DNA of 64,000 nt from an uncultured Methanomicrobiales archaeon (GCA_903832665.1 CAILCG010000024.1:62001-126000), one strand, 5' to 3'; shown: positions 1 through 7,733, counted from the first letter of the stretch. Numbers and translations: made by a program. Notes: generated by a model not told the origin, from the sequence alone.

Positions 1-191
1 CAGCCCGTTTTAAAAAAGGTTGGCCAACAGAACGCTGCTGTTAGTTACCCCCCCAATTCCCGTCGGAGAATGCCCCTTAATTCCGGCTTAATTCCGCGTT
101 TTTCACGTTAGTTGCCTCCCGTATTGGGAAAAAGGGGTAATCGGAGCCCTGTGGAGGCCCGGATTGGTTCACCCCCCGGGCGGGACCGCTC

Positions 192-456
192 TCCGACGGA
201 GACCTCCTTCCTGGGAGACCTGGAGGCCCCCGGGAGAATTCTGGTACAACGGAGCCCACAACGGTACCGGTTGTACCTCTTTTCCCGAAAGCATCAGATT
301 CAGAGGTCATAATTCGCAAAAACGCGGAAACGGGCCCGGAATTTACCACGGTTTGTCGACGGGAATAATTGTGGTCATATTTAGCCGCATTTGGATGGCA
401 AAAGTCACAGCGGATGATGTTTATGAGGTTTGGGGTTCTGGCAGGAGGCCGGATTC
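192..456. repeat. 264-bp dispersed element, copy 1
   Basis: This stretch matches 6231-6494 and 16899-17162 over its whole length with almost no length change. It opens with a TCCGACGGAGA-like motif. It contains the inverted pair GGTACAAC/GTTGTACC, enclosing about 19 bases, and the near-invariant blocks TCATAATTCGCAAAAACGCG and GGTCATATTTAGCC. No protein is supported, because differences between copies mostly change amino acids in the open minus-strand frame and stops break that frame at the element's end. It lies upstream of the coupled pair at 689 and 760. It could be a non-coding RNA gene, a MITE-like element or a regulatory region. Confidence 0.85.
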
Positions 457-688
457 GTGATCCCAGAACCAGGTTCCGGAAGAGGGGCTCGCAAGAAAAC
501 ACATATCCGATTCTCGTTTTTTGCACACGCAAATCTCAAAGCATCACGCTCCGTTAGCTCCCAATCGCTCCCAAAATCCTCCGTTTTCACGGTTTCAGAT
601 TTATTCATACAAGCGCTTATATACCCACAGCTAATCCTCTTCTGTCAAGGGGCCCCGCGACACCACAACACACAGGAGGAAAAACCAA

Positions 689-763
689 ATGAGAGAATCC
701 AAAACCCGGCCGGTACAGGATCCGGCAACCAAACCAGAGACTATCCGGAGGCGCCACCTATGA
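689..763 (+). CDS. 24-residue leader peptide, translationally coupled
   Basis: An ATG at 689 follows a strong AGGAGG-type ribosome site at 674-680. It opens a 24-codon frame rich in charged residues. Its TGA overlaps the ATG of the next gene as ATGA. The strong ribosome site and the overlap suggest real translation and coupling, perhaps as a leader. No family is recognised and the frame is short, so it could be fortuitous. Confidence 0.4.
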   Translation: MRESKTRPVQDPATKPETIRRRHL

Positions 764-1131
764 CCCGCGGTCCGCGTCCCCACCGGGCGCTTACCGAAGC
801 GATCCCGATCGCACAGCTCCGCGGCGTCGTCCAGCTCGCGGGTATCAGCCCCGAGCGGATCTACGATATCTCGATCATCTCCCGGCTCCCCATCGCGTTC
901 ATCCGGGTGATGTTCGCGGCCCGGATCTTCGGGGCTGTGAGCGAGATCACCGATGACTTCAAGGATGAGATCGGACAGCTCCGGATCATTGCCCCGGATA
1001 AGGCCGTCTCGACCGAGCTCTGGCTCCGGTCAAAGCACGGGACCTGGAGGTTCTTCCTTGTCATGGCCTCCGGGCTCATCGAGATCGACAGGAACGGCAA
1101 ACCACTCGCGGCCGGTTTGACGGTGGCGTGA
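760..1131 (+). CDS. Conserved hypothetical protein related to the 28848-27721 protein
   Basis: This 123-residue protein begins at the ATG overlapping the leader stop, with GGAGG eight bases upstream. A longer frame open from 430 lacks coding character before this point. Its C-terminal half contains ELWLRSKHGT followed by a segment ending LIEIDRNGKPL. The minus-strand protein starting at 28848 has ELWLYSRYGT and LVEIDRYGMPL at matching positions, so the two share a domain of about 90 residues. It has no signal peptide or clear membrane segment. Function is unknown. It could be a regulatory or sensor-associated domain, but nothing in the sequence settles this. Confidence 0.7.
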   Translation: MTRGPRPHRALTEAIPIAQLRGVVQLAGISPERIYDISIISRLPIAFIRVMFAARIFGAVSEITDDFKDEIGQLRIIAPDKAVSTELWLRSKHGTWRFFLVMASGLIEIDRNGKPLAAGLTVA

Positions 1132-1170
1132 GGGCCGGGAATATTTCCCGGTAATTTTTTTAACACACCT

Positions 1171-1270
1171 TTTTTTATCATGGGCATCTTTGCTGGGGCT
1201 GTTCCGTGCCCCCAGTTACGGAAATTGACGACGCGTCCGGTACCGTTCCGGGCCCGGATCCGTCAATCAA
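1171..1270. repeat. GC-rich short dispersed element (SDR) a
   Basis: It begins with a T-run and a TCATGGGCATCTTT motif, then has GTGCCCCCAGTTACGG, TTGACGACG and GTCCGGTACC, and ends in GTCAATCA. The 5' part matches 17163-17242. It sits just upstream of the RelE/ParE-type module. Confidence 0.65.
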
Positions 1271-1351
1271 ACTGTGGATGGGTCCGCACCATCACGTATG
1301 TAGAAAAAGCCCGGCAAAAATATTCATACTTACAATGCTTACAATCTGATC

Positions 1352-1552
1352 ATGTCTGCGGTAAAACGGATACCCGTAACAGAACCGGTGTGGAAGGATC
1401 TCGCGGAGATGCGCTCGGCCGGGCAGACCTATACGGATCTTCTTGCAGAGATGATCGAGGACCGGAAGAAACGTCGACTCGAGGAAGATGTCAAAACGTG
1501 GAGCGCTCGTAAGAAAAAAGGGTACGTTTCACTTTCGGAGATTAAGGATTGA
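1352..1552 (+). CDS. Antitoxin of a RelE/ParE-type toxin-antitoxin pair
   Basis: This small acidic protein of 66 residues has the pattern of archaeal antitoxins: a short N-terminal segment likely to bind DNA (residues 1-30) followed by a charged helix rich in Glu, Lys and Arg. It begins with ATG at 1352. Its last codon and TGA overlap the TTG start of the next gene as TTGA, which implies coupled translation. By context it should neutralise the downstream toxin and repress the pair. The exact antitoxin family is not certain from sequence alone. Confidence 0.8.
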   Translation: MSAVKRIPVTEPVWKDLAEMRSAGQTYTDLLAEMIEDRKKRRLEEDVKTWSARKKKGYVSLSEIKD

Positions 1553-1839
1553 CATTTTCTCTTGTGCTCTGGCACGAGTTATCTGATGAGATCAATCGTC
1601 TGCCGGAGAAGTCACGAAGGATAATCAAAACTGCCCTGAAACGACTCGAAGAGGATCCCTTCCCGGGAAGCCAGGGGGATAAAGAAAAACTGGTTTTACG
1701 AGGCGGGATTGTAATTTACCGGCTTCACATTTCCCGTAGTTATACTGCATTTTACGATATTGATAAAGAGGAAAAACTCGTGATTGTCCAAGAGATCCTG
1801 CCTATCGAACAGGCTCATAAAAAATACGGGTACTATTGA
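1549..1839 (+). CDS. RelE/ParE-family toxin
   Basis: This 96-residue basic protein fits the RelE/ParE fold. It has an N-terminal helical pair (residues 10-35, with RLPEKSRR and RLEEDPFPG), then beta strands with a GGIVIYRLHISRSYTAFYDI segment and a C-terminal EILPIEQAHKKY. RelE proteins cleave mRNA on the ribosome and ParE proteins poison gyrase; which applies here is not visible. Translation probably starts at TTG 1549, overlapping the antitoxin stop. The gene appears intact. Confidence 0.8.
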   Translation: MTFSLVLWHELSDEINRLPEKSRRIIKTALKRLEEDPFPGSQGDKEKLVLRGGIVIYRLHISRSYTAFYDIDKEEKLVIVQEILPIEQAHKKYGYY

Positions 1840-1857
1840 TTCTTTTTCTCACCGTTT

Positions 1858-1968
1858 TTATCTGGGATCTCATTTAATCATGGAGAACGTGAACCAATTG
1901 TTATCACGGCATACGAACCTGATCCTGCTGCATGGTCAGAAAATTTCTCAATGAGGAGAAAATCATGA
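1858..1968 (+). pseudogene. 3' remnant of a DUF4258-type toxin gene
   Basis: This frame encodes a tail containing HGEREPIVITAYEPDP, then AAWSEN and MRRKS, which is the typical C-terminus of DUF4258 proteins that pair with YgiT-like antitoxins. There is no start codon, and a stop lies at the tail of the preceding gene, so only about 30 residues remain. Its TGA overlaps the next ATG as ATGA, preserving the ancestral operon join. The body was probably deleted, perhaps during arrival of the preceding toxin-antitoxin pair. Confidence 0.65.
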
Positions 1969-2207
1969 AATGCGTAATCTGTAAACACGGGCAAACGAAA
2001 GAAGCCCTGACGACCGTCACCTTCGATCGCGACAGACTTACCCTTGTTGTCAAGGAAGTACCTGCCCAGGTCTGCACAAACTGCGGTGAGGACTATGTTG
2101 ATGAGCACGTTGCTCACGAAATTCTCGGAATAGCAAAACGCATGGCAAAGAGCGGTGCGGTCGTGGATGTCCGGAAATACGTTGCCGGATCTGCCGGCAG
2201 CTGCTGA
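1965..2207 (+). CDS. YgiT-type zinc-finger antitoxin-like protein
   Basis: This 80-residue protein starts at ATG 1965 behind GAGGAGA; a start at 1932 is possible but lacks such a site. It carries two CxxC pairs, CVIC near residue 3 and CTNC near residue 37, typical of the MqsA/YgiT zinc-binding domain. The C-terminal part is helical and lacks a complete helix-turn-helix. In this family the protein is the antitoxin or regulator for a DUF4258 or MqsR-like toxin. Here the toxin survives only as the overlapping fragment upstream, so this is an orphan. Confidence 0.8.
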   Translation: MKCVICKHGQTKEALTTVTFDRDRLTLVVKEVPAQVCTNCGEDYVDEHVAHEILGIAKRMAKSGAVVDVRKYVAGSAGSC

Positions 2208-2261
2208 TATTTTTTAGATCGGTTTGTTGTAGTAACGATTAATCCAGCACCAGCCGAGTTT

Positions 2262-2350
2262 CAGTGCCCTCAGTGCCAGCAATTGACGACGGGTCCGGTA
2301 CCGATCCGGCCCCGGGTCCGCTCATTCAGTACCAGCCCGGCCCCGCCTCA
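2262..2350. repeat. SDR b
   Basis: This is one of the best-preserved copies. It has CAGTGCCCTC, AATTGACGACGGGTCCGG, TACCGATCCGG, CGGGTCCGCTCATTCAGTAC and CAGCCCGGCCCCGC. It lies between the convergent ends of the YgiT-like gene and the nucleotidyltransferase pseudogene. Confidence 0.75.
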
Positions 2351-2396
2351 CAAGTGAGAATGAAAAGCGGGTCCCGGGAAATTCATCCCGGTTATC

Positions 2397-2770
2397 TCAA
2401 GCGGATGAGACCGTAGGCACAACAATTCCTTTTCTGAGTGTGCCTGCAATAAGGGACATCGGATCCCGGTATTCTTCCGGAGTCAAGGTAAGTACATCGA
2501 GGGCCACTTTGAATTTCCTGACGGTCTTTATTTCCGCATCTTTCGTCATGAGGGCACGCTCAAAAATATCGCGGCCGGAAAATCTTGGGAAATAATCGCG
2601 ATGTCGATGTCACTTTCAGCAGTTGCGGTTCCCGTACGAAAAGAGCCGAACAAAGATACGGTCATTACTATAAACGCCGTTTTCCCTCACCAGAGCGCTG
2701 AAAAAATGTACCGCTTCGAGGACTTGTGCGTCAACCCTGTAAGAATCTCCTTTTGTCTCGCGTGTGAACC
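2397..2770 (-). pseudogene. Frameshifted MNT-type nucleotidyltransferase
   Basis: Joining three frames restores a nucleotidyltransferase: VHFFSALVRENGVYSNDRI, then FGSFRTGTATAESDIDIAI, then a C-terminal part with SGRDIFERALM and TPEEYRDPMSLIAG. The middle part holds the GSX10DXD catalytic pattern of the Pol-beta-like fold. Frame changes are needed near 2648 and near 2586. No start codon was identified. It follows the HepT gene on the same strand and probably belonged to another MNT/HepT pair. The catalytic residues remain readable, so the lesions are recent or are sequencing errors. Confidence 0.75.
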
Positions 2771-2783
2771 GGCAGGTACCCTG

Positions 2784-3132
2784 TTACCGGGAATATTCCC
2801 GGAGTATCCCGGCAATCTTCCCTTTGGTTTCCGGGATATTTTTCGTAACAATCTGCCAGATAACTTCGTGATCTACAGCAAAATAGTGATGAATGACTCT
2901 GTTTATCAGTCCCACGATTGTTTTCCAGGGCACTTCGGGATGCCGGTTCCTGACTTCATCGGGAATTGCTGCCGCAGCTTCACCAATCTTCTCTATGTTT
3001 ACGTTCAACTGCATCGACTGTCTGTTCACGAAGGATGAACTCTTCATAGGATAGTCCCGCGATGTAACGCTCGATCTTTTCCATCGAGGCGAAAATTTCT
3101 GAAAGGTACAACGCAGGGGACCGGGCGGTCAT
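2784..3132 (-). pseudogene. HepT-type HEPN toxin, frameshifted
   Basis: Translation from ATG at 3132 gives a normal HepT start (MTARSPALYLSEIFASMEKI), which hits a stop after about 50 residues. The rest of the family continues in another frame as IEKIGEAAAAIPDEVR and HPEVPWKTIVGL through to 2784. Removing one A near 3000 joins them cleanly. HepT proteins are RNases using an RX4-6H motif. Here the expected Arg reads as Ile in GLINRVIHHYF, so the product would lack the catalytic pair even if repaired. The start overlaps the MNT stop. Confidence 0.85.
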
Positions 3133-3419
3133 GCGTACTGTACCTCAGCGAGAATAGTGTCCCGGATGAGCGGGTGGAGAGATCTTCGTATGACAAGATC
3201 CACCTTGTGGTGAAGGCAGGACTCAAGGTAATCAGCTAGATCAACCAGTTCCCAACCGTTCGGGCGATCAAATTCAACAATAATATCGATATCGCTGGCA
3301 GGAGATGCTTCTCCAAGTGCATAGGATCCGAAAATACCAATGGACGTAACTCCGTATTTTTCCCGGATCTCCGGCAGGCATTTCCGCAGGACTTCCCTGA
3401 TCTCCCCAGCTGATCTCAT
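3129..3419 (-). CDS. MNT-type nucleotidyltransferase antitoxin
   Basis: This is a minimal nucleotidyltransferase of 96 residues. The start is set at ATG 3419, where the usual family N-terminus begins (MRSAGEIREVLRKCLPEIRE); an upstream extension to 3488 is open but unlike the family. GIFGSYALGEASPASDID supplies the GSX10DXD motif, and a further Asp follows in the VDLV segment. MNT antitoxins AMPylate or otherwise silence HepT RNases. Its stop overlaps the HepT start by four bases, so the two genes form a coupled module whose toxin half is broken. Confidence 0.85.
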   Translation of the reverse strand: MRSAGEIREVLRKCLPEIREKYGVTSIGIFGSYALGEASPASDIDIIVEFDRPNGWELVDLADYLESCLHHKVDLVIRRSLHPLIRDTILAEVQYA

Positions 3420-3510
3420 GGCTCTGATAAAAGATGATGGTCTTTCACGGTAAAAAAATGCATGGTCTTCTCCGGCTTTTCGCTCCAACCCGTTCAGTAC
3501 CTACTCTTCT

Positions 3511-3608
3511 CAGTGCCTTCGGTTCCGGGACCTGACGAATGCCCTTCCAACCCAGCTTCGGATCCGCTCATTCAGTACCTGCCCGGTCCCGCCCCACACG
3601 CATGTGTC
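3511..3608. repeat. SDR c
   Basis: It reads CAGTGCCTTCGGTTCCGG, GGATCCGCTCATTCAGTACC and TGCCCGGTCCCGCCCCACAC. The 3' part is close to the copy at 7327-7430. It is upstream of the MNT gene. Confidence 0.7.
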
Positions 3609-3636
3609 ACGATCCGTCTGTACCGCTCACGTTCCT

Positions 3637-3697
3637 TAGCGCCCCCGGATCCGGAGATCGATGACAGGCCCGGTACCATTCCCTTGCCCGTCAATCG
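3637..3697. repeat. SDR c2, partial
   Basis: A second, shorter unit follows directly after SDR c. It has GCCCCCGGATCCGG, GATGACAGGCCCGGTACC and ends in CGTCAATCGA, so two units are arranged head to tail in this gap. An A-rich tract follows to 3790. Confidence 0.55.
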
Positions 3698-3796
3698 AAT
3701 GAGTGGACAGCTCCGTACCCCCACCAGAATGAATGGGGATAGAAAAAAACAAAAAAAAAATTAATCAGAAAAAATTAAAAAAACAAAAGCGCCGTT

Positions 3797-3997
3797 TCAT
3801 CCCTGCATCTGCATCTGCTGGATCTCTTCACAGACCTCGTCAAGATCATTGCTGAGCCATTGCTTACGGTCTTTCGTGTAATCGCCGTGTCCGTGGTCGA
3901 ACATCTGGATAAACCGGATCAGATCGACAGGTCCGAGTGTCTTTAAGAGGGCATTCATTCCTTCATCATGGATTTCATGCAGAGTCTTCACTTTCAT
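3797..3997 (-). CDS. Small antitoxin-like partner of the PIN toxin
   Basis: This 66-residue protein starts at ATG 3997 inside the end of the PIN-domain gene, with an overlap of about 23 bases. It is helical, with GPVDLIRFIQMFDHG in the middle and an acidic, glutamine-rich C-terminus (EVCEEIQQMQMQG). By position and size it should be the antitoxin of the PIN toxin. Toxin first, antitoxin second is the reverse of most VapBC loci. It does not show an obvious AbrB or ribbon-helix-helix domain. Confidence 0.7.
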   Translation of the reverse strand: MKVKTLHEIHDEGMNALLKTLGPVDLIRFIQMFDHGHGDYTKDRKQWLSNDLDEVCEEIQQMQMQG

Positions 3998-4436
3998 TTC
4001 CCGTCACCCCCTCGTACCACGCAGCTGGATTTACCACTCGTATGGAAATTGTATCGCTGTGGAGGCACATAATATTTTTCAACGTATCATCAGTTGTGAG
4101 GAAGACCGTCGCTCCTGCATTTTCGGCGCAGGCAACATGCAGGGCATCGACTGCCTTTACTCCCCATCCCATGAAAAATGCAGCCCGTTCTTTGATGCTC
4201 CTGTCGACAAGGATATTTGTTGTTGTTTTTGCCGCTGTGGAAGTAAGGTGGTTTTTCTTCTGGTGATCGATTATTTTTGAGACTTCATACGTTATCACGG
4301 AGCTCCAGACAAGTTCCCAATCCCGGGAGCACCGGTTCAGAATTGCAATTACCGCTTCGCTTTCGTATCGGATTCGTGGAACAAGCTGATCGTCAAATGG
4401 CCTGCACAGGCAGCAGACATCCAGGTAGATCTTCAT
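3975..4436 (-). CDS. PIN-domain ribonuclease toxin (VapC-like)
   Basis: This protein of 153 residues has the PIN-fold order of acidic residues: Asp6 in MKIYLDVCCLCRPFDD, a Glu in SSVITYEVSK, and an Asp in GVKAVDALHVACAENAG followed by FLTTDD near residue 117. PIN toxins are Mg-dependent RNases acting on tRNA or rRNA. The gene ends overlapping the small gene downstream, suggesting a bicistronic toxin-antitoxin unit transcribed toward lower coordinates. All expected acidic residues are visible, so it should be active. Confidence 0.85.
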   Translation of the reverse strand: MKIYLDVCCLCRPFDDQLVPRIRYESEAVIAILNRCSRDWELVWSSVITYEVSKIIDHQKKNHLTSTAAKTTTNILVDRSIKERAAFFMGWGVKAVDALHVACAENAGATVFLTTDDTLKNIMCLHSDTISIRVVNPAAWYEGVTGNESEDSA

Positions 4437-4550
4437 TTTCTCTCCAGACGGGATTTATGTTCAAGGTGTTGATCGAATCGTATGGAAATTACATCAGAGT
4501 TGTGGAATATAATACCAGCATAAATCAAACCGGAATCGTTTAAAGGTCAT

Positions 4551-4624
4551 CAGTGCCCTCACGACCAGCGTTTGACCACGGGTCCGCTACCGCACCGGCC
4601 CGCCCCGCCCCACACGCACGCGGC
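4551..4624. repeat. SDR d
   Basis: It has CAGTGCCCTC, TTTGACCACGGGTCCGCTAC and CGCCCCGCCCCACACGCACG. It lies about 120 bases before the racemase-like lipoprotein start. Confidence 0.65.
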
Positions 4625-4744
4625 TTAGGACGGGCCCCGGTGCCGGAACATATTTTGCGGTACGGCCGGGTCTGCCTGGATCAGATCCGTTACCGGAAAT
4701 CAAACCGGACACTTTTTTATGATTCCTCGCCCTTCCGGAGATCT

Positions 4745-5608
4745 ATGAAATTATCTCATGTCCCTGTGTACCTGATCATCATCCTTTTTACAGCCCTGCT
4801 CCTGTGCGGTTGCACGGCCCCGGACCACCCGGCGCCGGCTGCGGTGACACCTGCTCCCGTTCCCACGACAACATTTCTCCCGCCGGCACCGGGAGAGATG
4901 AAGACCATCGGCATCATTGGGGGAGTCGGCTGGTCCTCATCCCTGAAATATTACCGTATCATGAACGAGAAGACCCAGAACGATCTTGGCGGGGACCATT
5001 CTGCCAAGATCCTGATGTATTCGATCGAATTCGGGGAGTCCTCCAAGCAGGAACGGCTTGCCGATGCGGGGAACTGGGATCCCCTGAATGCCACGATGCT
5101 CGATGCCGCCAGGCGGCTGAAGGCCGGCGGGGCTGATTTTATTGTCATTGCCTCAAATACCCTCAACTCCCGGGCCGATGACATCGAGGCGAAGGTCGGG
5201 ATCCCGGTTTTGCGCATCTATGATGTGACTGGCGCAAAGGTAAACACAAGCGGATTAAAAAAAGTGGCACTTCTCGGGACAAAGTTCACGATGGAGCAGT
5301 CATTCTACCGTGATGCACTGAAAAATAGGTATGGCGTCGATGTCGTGGCACCCAATGCGACCGAACGGGACTATATCAACACCGTCATCTTCGATCAACT
5401 CGTCAGGAATGACATCAGGAACGAGTCGCGGAGAGAGTATGTCCGGATCATCAACCAGCTCGCGGACGAGGAGGGCGCACAGGGAGTGATCCTGGGATGC
5501 ACCGAGATTCCGTTGCTCGTCCACCAGAGCGACGTGAAGATCCCGGTCTTCGACACGACACGAATCCATGCCGAAGCTGCGGTGGGTTACGCGCTGAACC
5601 GGACATAA
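4745..5608 (+). CDS. Aspartate/glutamate racemase-like lipoprotein
   Basis: This 287-residue protein starts at ATG 4745 behind GGAG; the open frame upstream runs through a repeat. Residues 1-20 form a signal peptide ending in a lipobox (LLLCGC), so it should be anchored outside the membrane. Residues 50-287 are an Asp/Glu racemase domain with GIIGGVGWSSSLKYY at the start. The second catalytic cysteine is present in GCTEIP (Cys252). The first is replaced by Ser137 in ASNTLNS, where the family usually has CNT. The Enterobacterial L-specific racemase also lacks one of the two Cys. Exported members are unusual. Its substrate is unknown. Confidence 0.85.
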   Translation: MKLSHVPVYLIIILFTALLLCGCTAPDHPAPAAVTPAPVPTTTFLPPAPGEMKTIGIIGGVGWSSSLKYYRIMNEKTQNDLGGDHSAKILMYSIEFGESSKQERLADAGNWDPLNATMLDAARRLKAGGADFIVIASNTLNSRADDIEAKVGIPVLRIYDVTGAKVNTSGLKKVALLGTKFTMEQSFYRDALKNRYGVDVVAPNATERDYINTVIFDQLVRNDIRNESRREYVRIINQLADEEGAQGVILGCTEIPLLVHQSDVKIPVFDTTRIHAEAAVGYALNRT

Positions 5609-5806
5609 CTTTTTTTACCGGCTTTTTCATACGGCATTCGCCCTCCTGCCTGCATCAGGTGCGGAATTTTTTTCGATCTTTGATACATCCAAAGGCCCCA
5701 TCTTCTCTCCTGCAGGGAAAAAAATGATGACAAAAAATTCCCGGCATGAAGCCGGAAATTTCTGGCCCGGTAAAAATCCGGCCCGCCCGGACCGGCGCTT
5801 CTTTCA

Positions 5807-5899
5807 TGCCCGCGGTTCCGGCAATCTACGACGGGTCCTGTACTTGATCCGGTTCCGGATCCGCTCATTCAGTACCAGCCCGGCCCCGCTCCACACGCT
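5807..5899. repeat. SDR e
   Basis: It contains GCGGTTCCGGCAATCTACGA, CGGGTCCTGTAC, CCGGTTCCGGATCCGCTCAT and CAGTACCAGCCCGGCCCCGC. It is in the long gap after the racemase-like gene, about 330 bases before the second 264-bp element. Confidence 0.7.
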
Positions 5900-6230
5900 C
5901 CGGTAAATGGGGGTCACCCCTGCTCAATGACAGGTGGGGTAGGGGAGGTTCATCTCCCTGAATGAGCGGCACGGCCTGGTCCACAACCCGGGTCCCAAAC
6001 GAGAATCGCACCGGAATTTTTCCGGAAGCTGTGGACGAGCCGTAACTATTTGTCAGCTCCAAAAAGTTACCGGTAAAAAGTCACCGGCAAAAGATTTCCC
6101 GGGTCGCTGAGATCCGGTCGCGCCGGATTTTTTCCTACTGGATCGTGTGCGGACAAAAAAAATATTTTCCGGATTGATCCGGCGTGGGTGTAAAACATCC
6201 TGGATCCAGAGCAGGGATCCCAGGGATGCC

Positions 6231-6494
6231 TCCGTCGGAGAACCCCTTTCCATGATACCTGGATGCCTCCGCGAGAATTCTGGTACAACGGAGCCCGCAA
6301 CGTTGCCCGTTGTACCTCTTTTCCCAAAAGTATCAGAATGGGAGGTCATAATTCGCAAAAACGCGGAAACGGGCCCGGAATTTACCACGGTTTGTCGACG
6401 GGAATAATTGCGGTCATATTTAGCCATGTTACGATGGCAAAAGTCAGGGCAGGATGATGTTTATGGGGTTGGGGGTTCCGGCTGGGGGTCGGAT
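6231..6494. repeat. 264-bp dispersed element, copy 2
   Basis: This copy has the longest hairpin of the three: GGTACAACGG and CCGTTGTACC pair over 10 bases around a 15-base loop. Differences from copy 1 are scattered substitutions. Downstream, 6495-6542 continues to match sequence after copy 3 (a TCATGGCATCTTTACCGGCG motif) and runs straight into SDR f, so element and SDR may be parts of one larger unit. Confidence 0.85.
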
Positions 6495-6542
6495 CTGAGT
6501 TTTTGGCACACTCATCTGTCATGGCATCTTTACCGGCGTTGC

Positions 6543-6620
6543 TCAGTGCCCTCGGTTCCGGAGATAAGACGACGGGTCCTCCGGTACTAAACCGGTTCCG
6601 GCCCCGCCCCCCACGTATGC
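6543..6620. repeat. SDR f
   Basis: It reads CTCAGTGCCCTCGGTTCCGG, AAGACGACGGGTCCTCCGG and ACCGGTTCCGGCCCCGCCCC. It ends about 10 bases past the 3' end of the convergent DJ-1-like gene. Confidence 0.65.
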
Positions 6621-6630
6621 TCAGGAATCC

Positions 6631-7260
6631 CTACCGTTGCGTCAGGGATCCCATCAGGGCATAGAAATATTCGGGCTGCCGGGTGGCATAAAGCCCGTGC
6701 CAGGCTTCGAGCGTTGCAGGTGACATGATATCCAGGCTCCGGAATACCTGGTACGCGAACTCTACTGGTGCAAGTCCGCTTGCGGTGATGAGGTTGCCGT
6801 CAGTTACTGCGGGTTCGTTCACATAATGATTATCGCCCCGGTAATTCGGGCAGAACATTTTCAGTGCGGCAGCATCGTTGCTGGTATGCGGGCGTTTGTC
6901 CAGCAGGCCGGCGTTTGCGAGGCCAAGTGTAGCACCGCAGATAGCGGCGACAAGTATTCCTTCATCAAGCAACCGGCCTGCCACCTTCAGTGCGGGCGCC
7001 TGCGCCGGATCAAGCCAGGTATCTGCTCCCGGCAGCACGAGCACATCGCCGGGGACGGGGCGGATATCCTTAATGAGAACTTCCGGCGTCAGATGCAGTC
7101 CGCCCATCGTGGTGACGGGATCTAAGGTACTGCCGCAGAGTACAACGGAATACCGGAGTGCCGGATCTTTCAGGAACCGCCCGGAACGGAGCTCGGCCAG
7201 GACATGGCCCGGCTCCCAGTCGGCAAAAGTATCGAGGACATAGAGATAGAGAGTGCGCAT
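6631..7260 (-). CDS. DJ-1/PfpI family protein
   Basis: This is a 209-residue class I glutamine amidotransferase-like protein. The nucleophile elbow is AAICGATLGLA with Cys108, preceded by the strand PGDVLVLPGADTW. DJ-1/PfpI members include chaperones, glyoxalases and peptidases, so the reaction cannot be assigned. The length and start at ATG 7260 fit the family. It is a single gene on the minus strand, facing the hicBA pair across an SDR. Confidence 0.85.
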   Translation of the reverse strand: MRTLYLYVLDTFADWEPGHVLAELRSGRFLKDPALRYSVVLCGSTLDPVTTMGGLHLTPEVLIKDIRPVPGDVLVLPGADTWLDPAQAPALKVAGRLLDEGILVAAICGATLGLANAGLLDKRPHTSNDAAALKMFCPNYRGDNHYVNEPAVTDGNLITASGLAPVEFAYQVFRSLDIMSPATLEAWHGLYATRQPEYFYALMGSLTQR

Positions 7261-7326
7261 GATTTACCGTTACAGATAATTGGACGGGGTTGAAATACCT
7301 TACTCTTTTTGTTTCATTCTCCATGC

Positions 7327-7430
7327 GCTTCCCCGGTTCCACCGGGTCCTGCAATTGACGACAGCCCCCTCCAACCCCGCTTCGGATCCGCTCATTCAGT
7401 ACCTGCCCGGTCCCGCTCCAACGCATGCGG
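7327..7430. repeat. SDR g
   Basis: It has CCCGGTTCCACCGGGTCC, TGCAATTGACGACAG, GGATCCGCTCATTCAGTACC and TGCCCGGTCCCGCTCC, then a GCATGCGG end. It occupies most of the divergent gap between the DJ-1-like gene and hicB, so promoters of both genes must lie around it. Confidence 0.7.
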
Positions 7431-7508
7431 CCGAAACGGAAGATGGTCGGATCGAACCATTGATCCCAGAGGAAAAATTGTATACTCTTTCGTGAATAAT
7501 GAGTACCT

Positions 7509-7733
7509 ATGCAATATACGGTGGTTCTCGAACCCCAGGAAGAAGGCGGTTTCACGGTCCAGTGCGTGGAGATCCCCGGGGCGGTCAGCCAGGGTGAGAC
7601 CCGGGAAGAAGCGCTCGCCAATATCAAAGAAGCAATAGAACTTGTTCTCGAAGTCCAGCGCGAAGAACTTCACAGGAAGACTCCTGCACACCACCGCGAA
7701 ATCTCCAAGGTCGAAGTGGCGGATGTCGCATAA
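7509..7733 (+). CDS. hicB: HicB antitoxin
   Basis: This 74-residue protein has the HicB fold: MQYTVVLEPQEEGGFTVQCV, then EIPGAVSQGETREEALANIK and a helix EAIELVLEVQREEL. HicB binds HicA and masks its RNase site; longer HicB proteins also bind DNA, but no such domain is seen here. The start is ATG 7509. It overlaps hicA by 11 bases. The antitoxin-first order is the reverse of many hicAB loci but common in archaea. Confidence 0.9.
   Translation: MQYTVVLEPQEEGGFTVQCVEIPGAVSQGETREEALANIKEAIELVLEVQREELHRKTPAHHREISKVEVADVA

Noticed and set aside
77-532. Long minus-strand open frame covering the 264-bp element
   Set aside because: Equivalent frames in the other copies differ by amino-acid-changing substitutions and gain stops at the element end, so protein coding is not supported.
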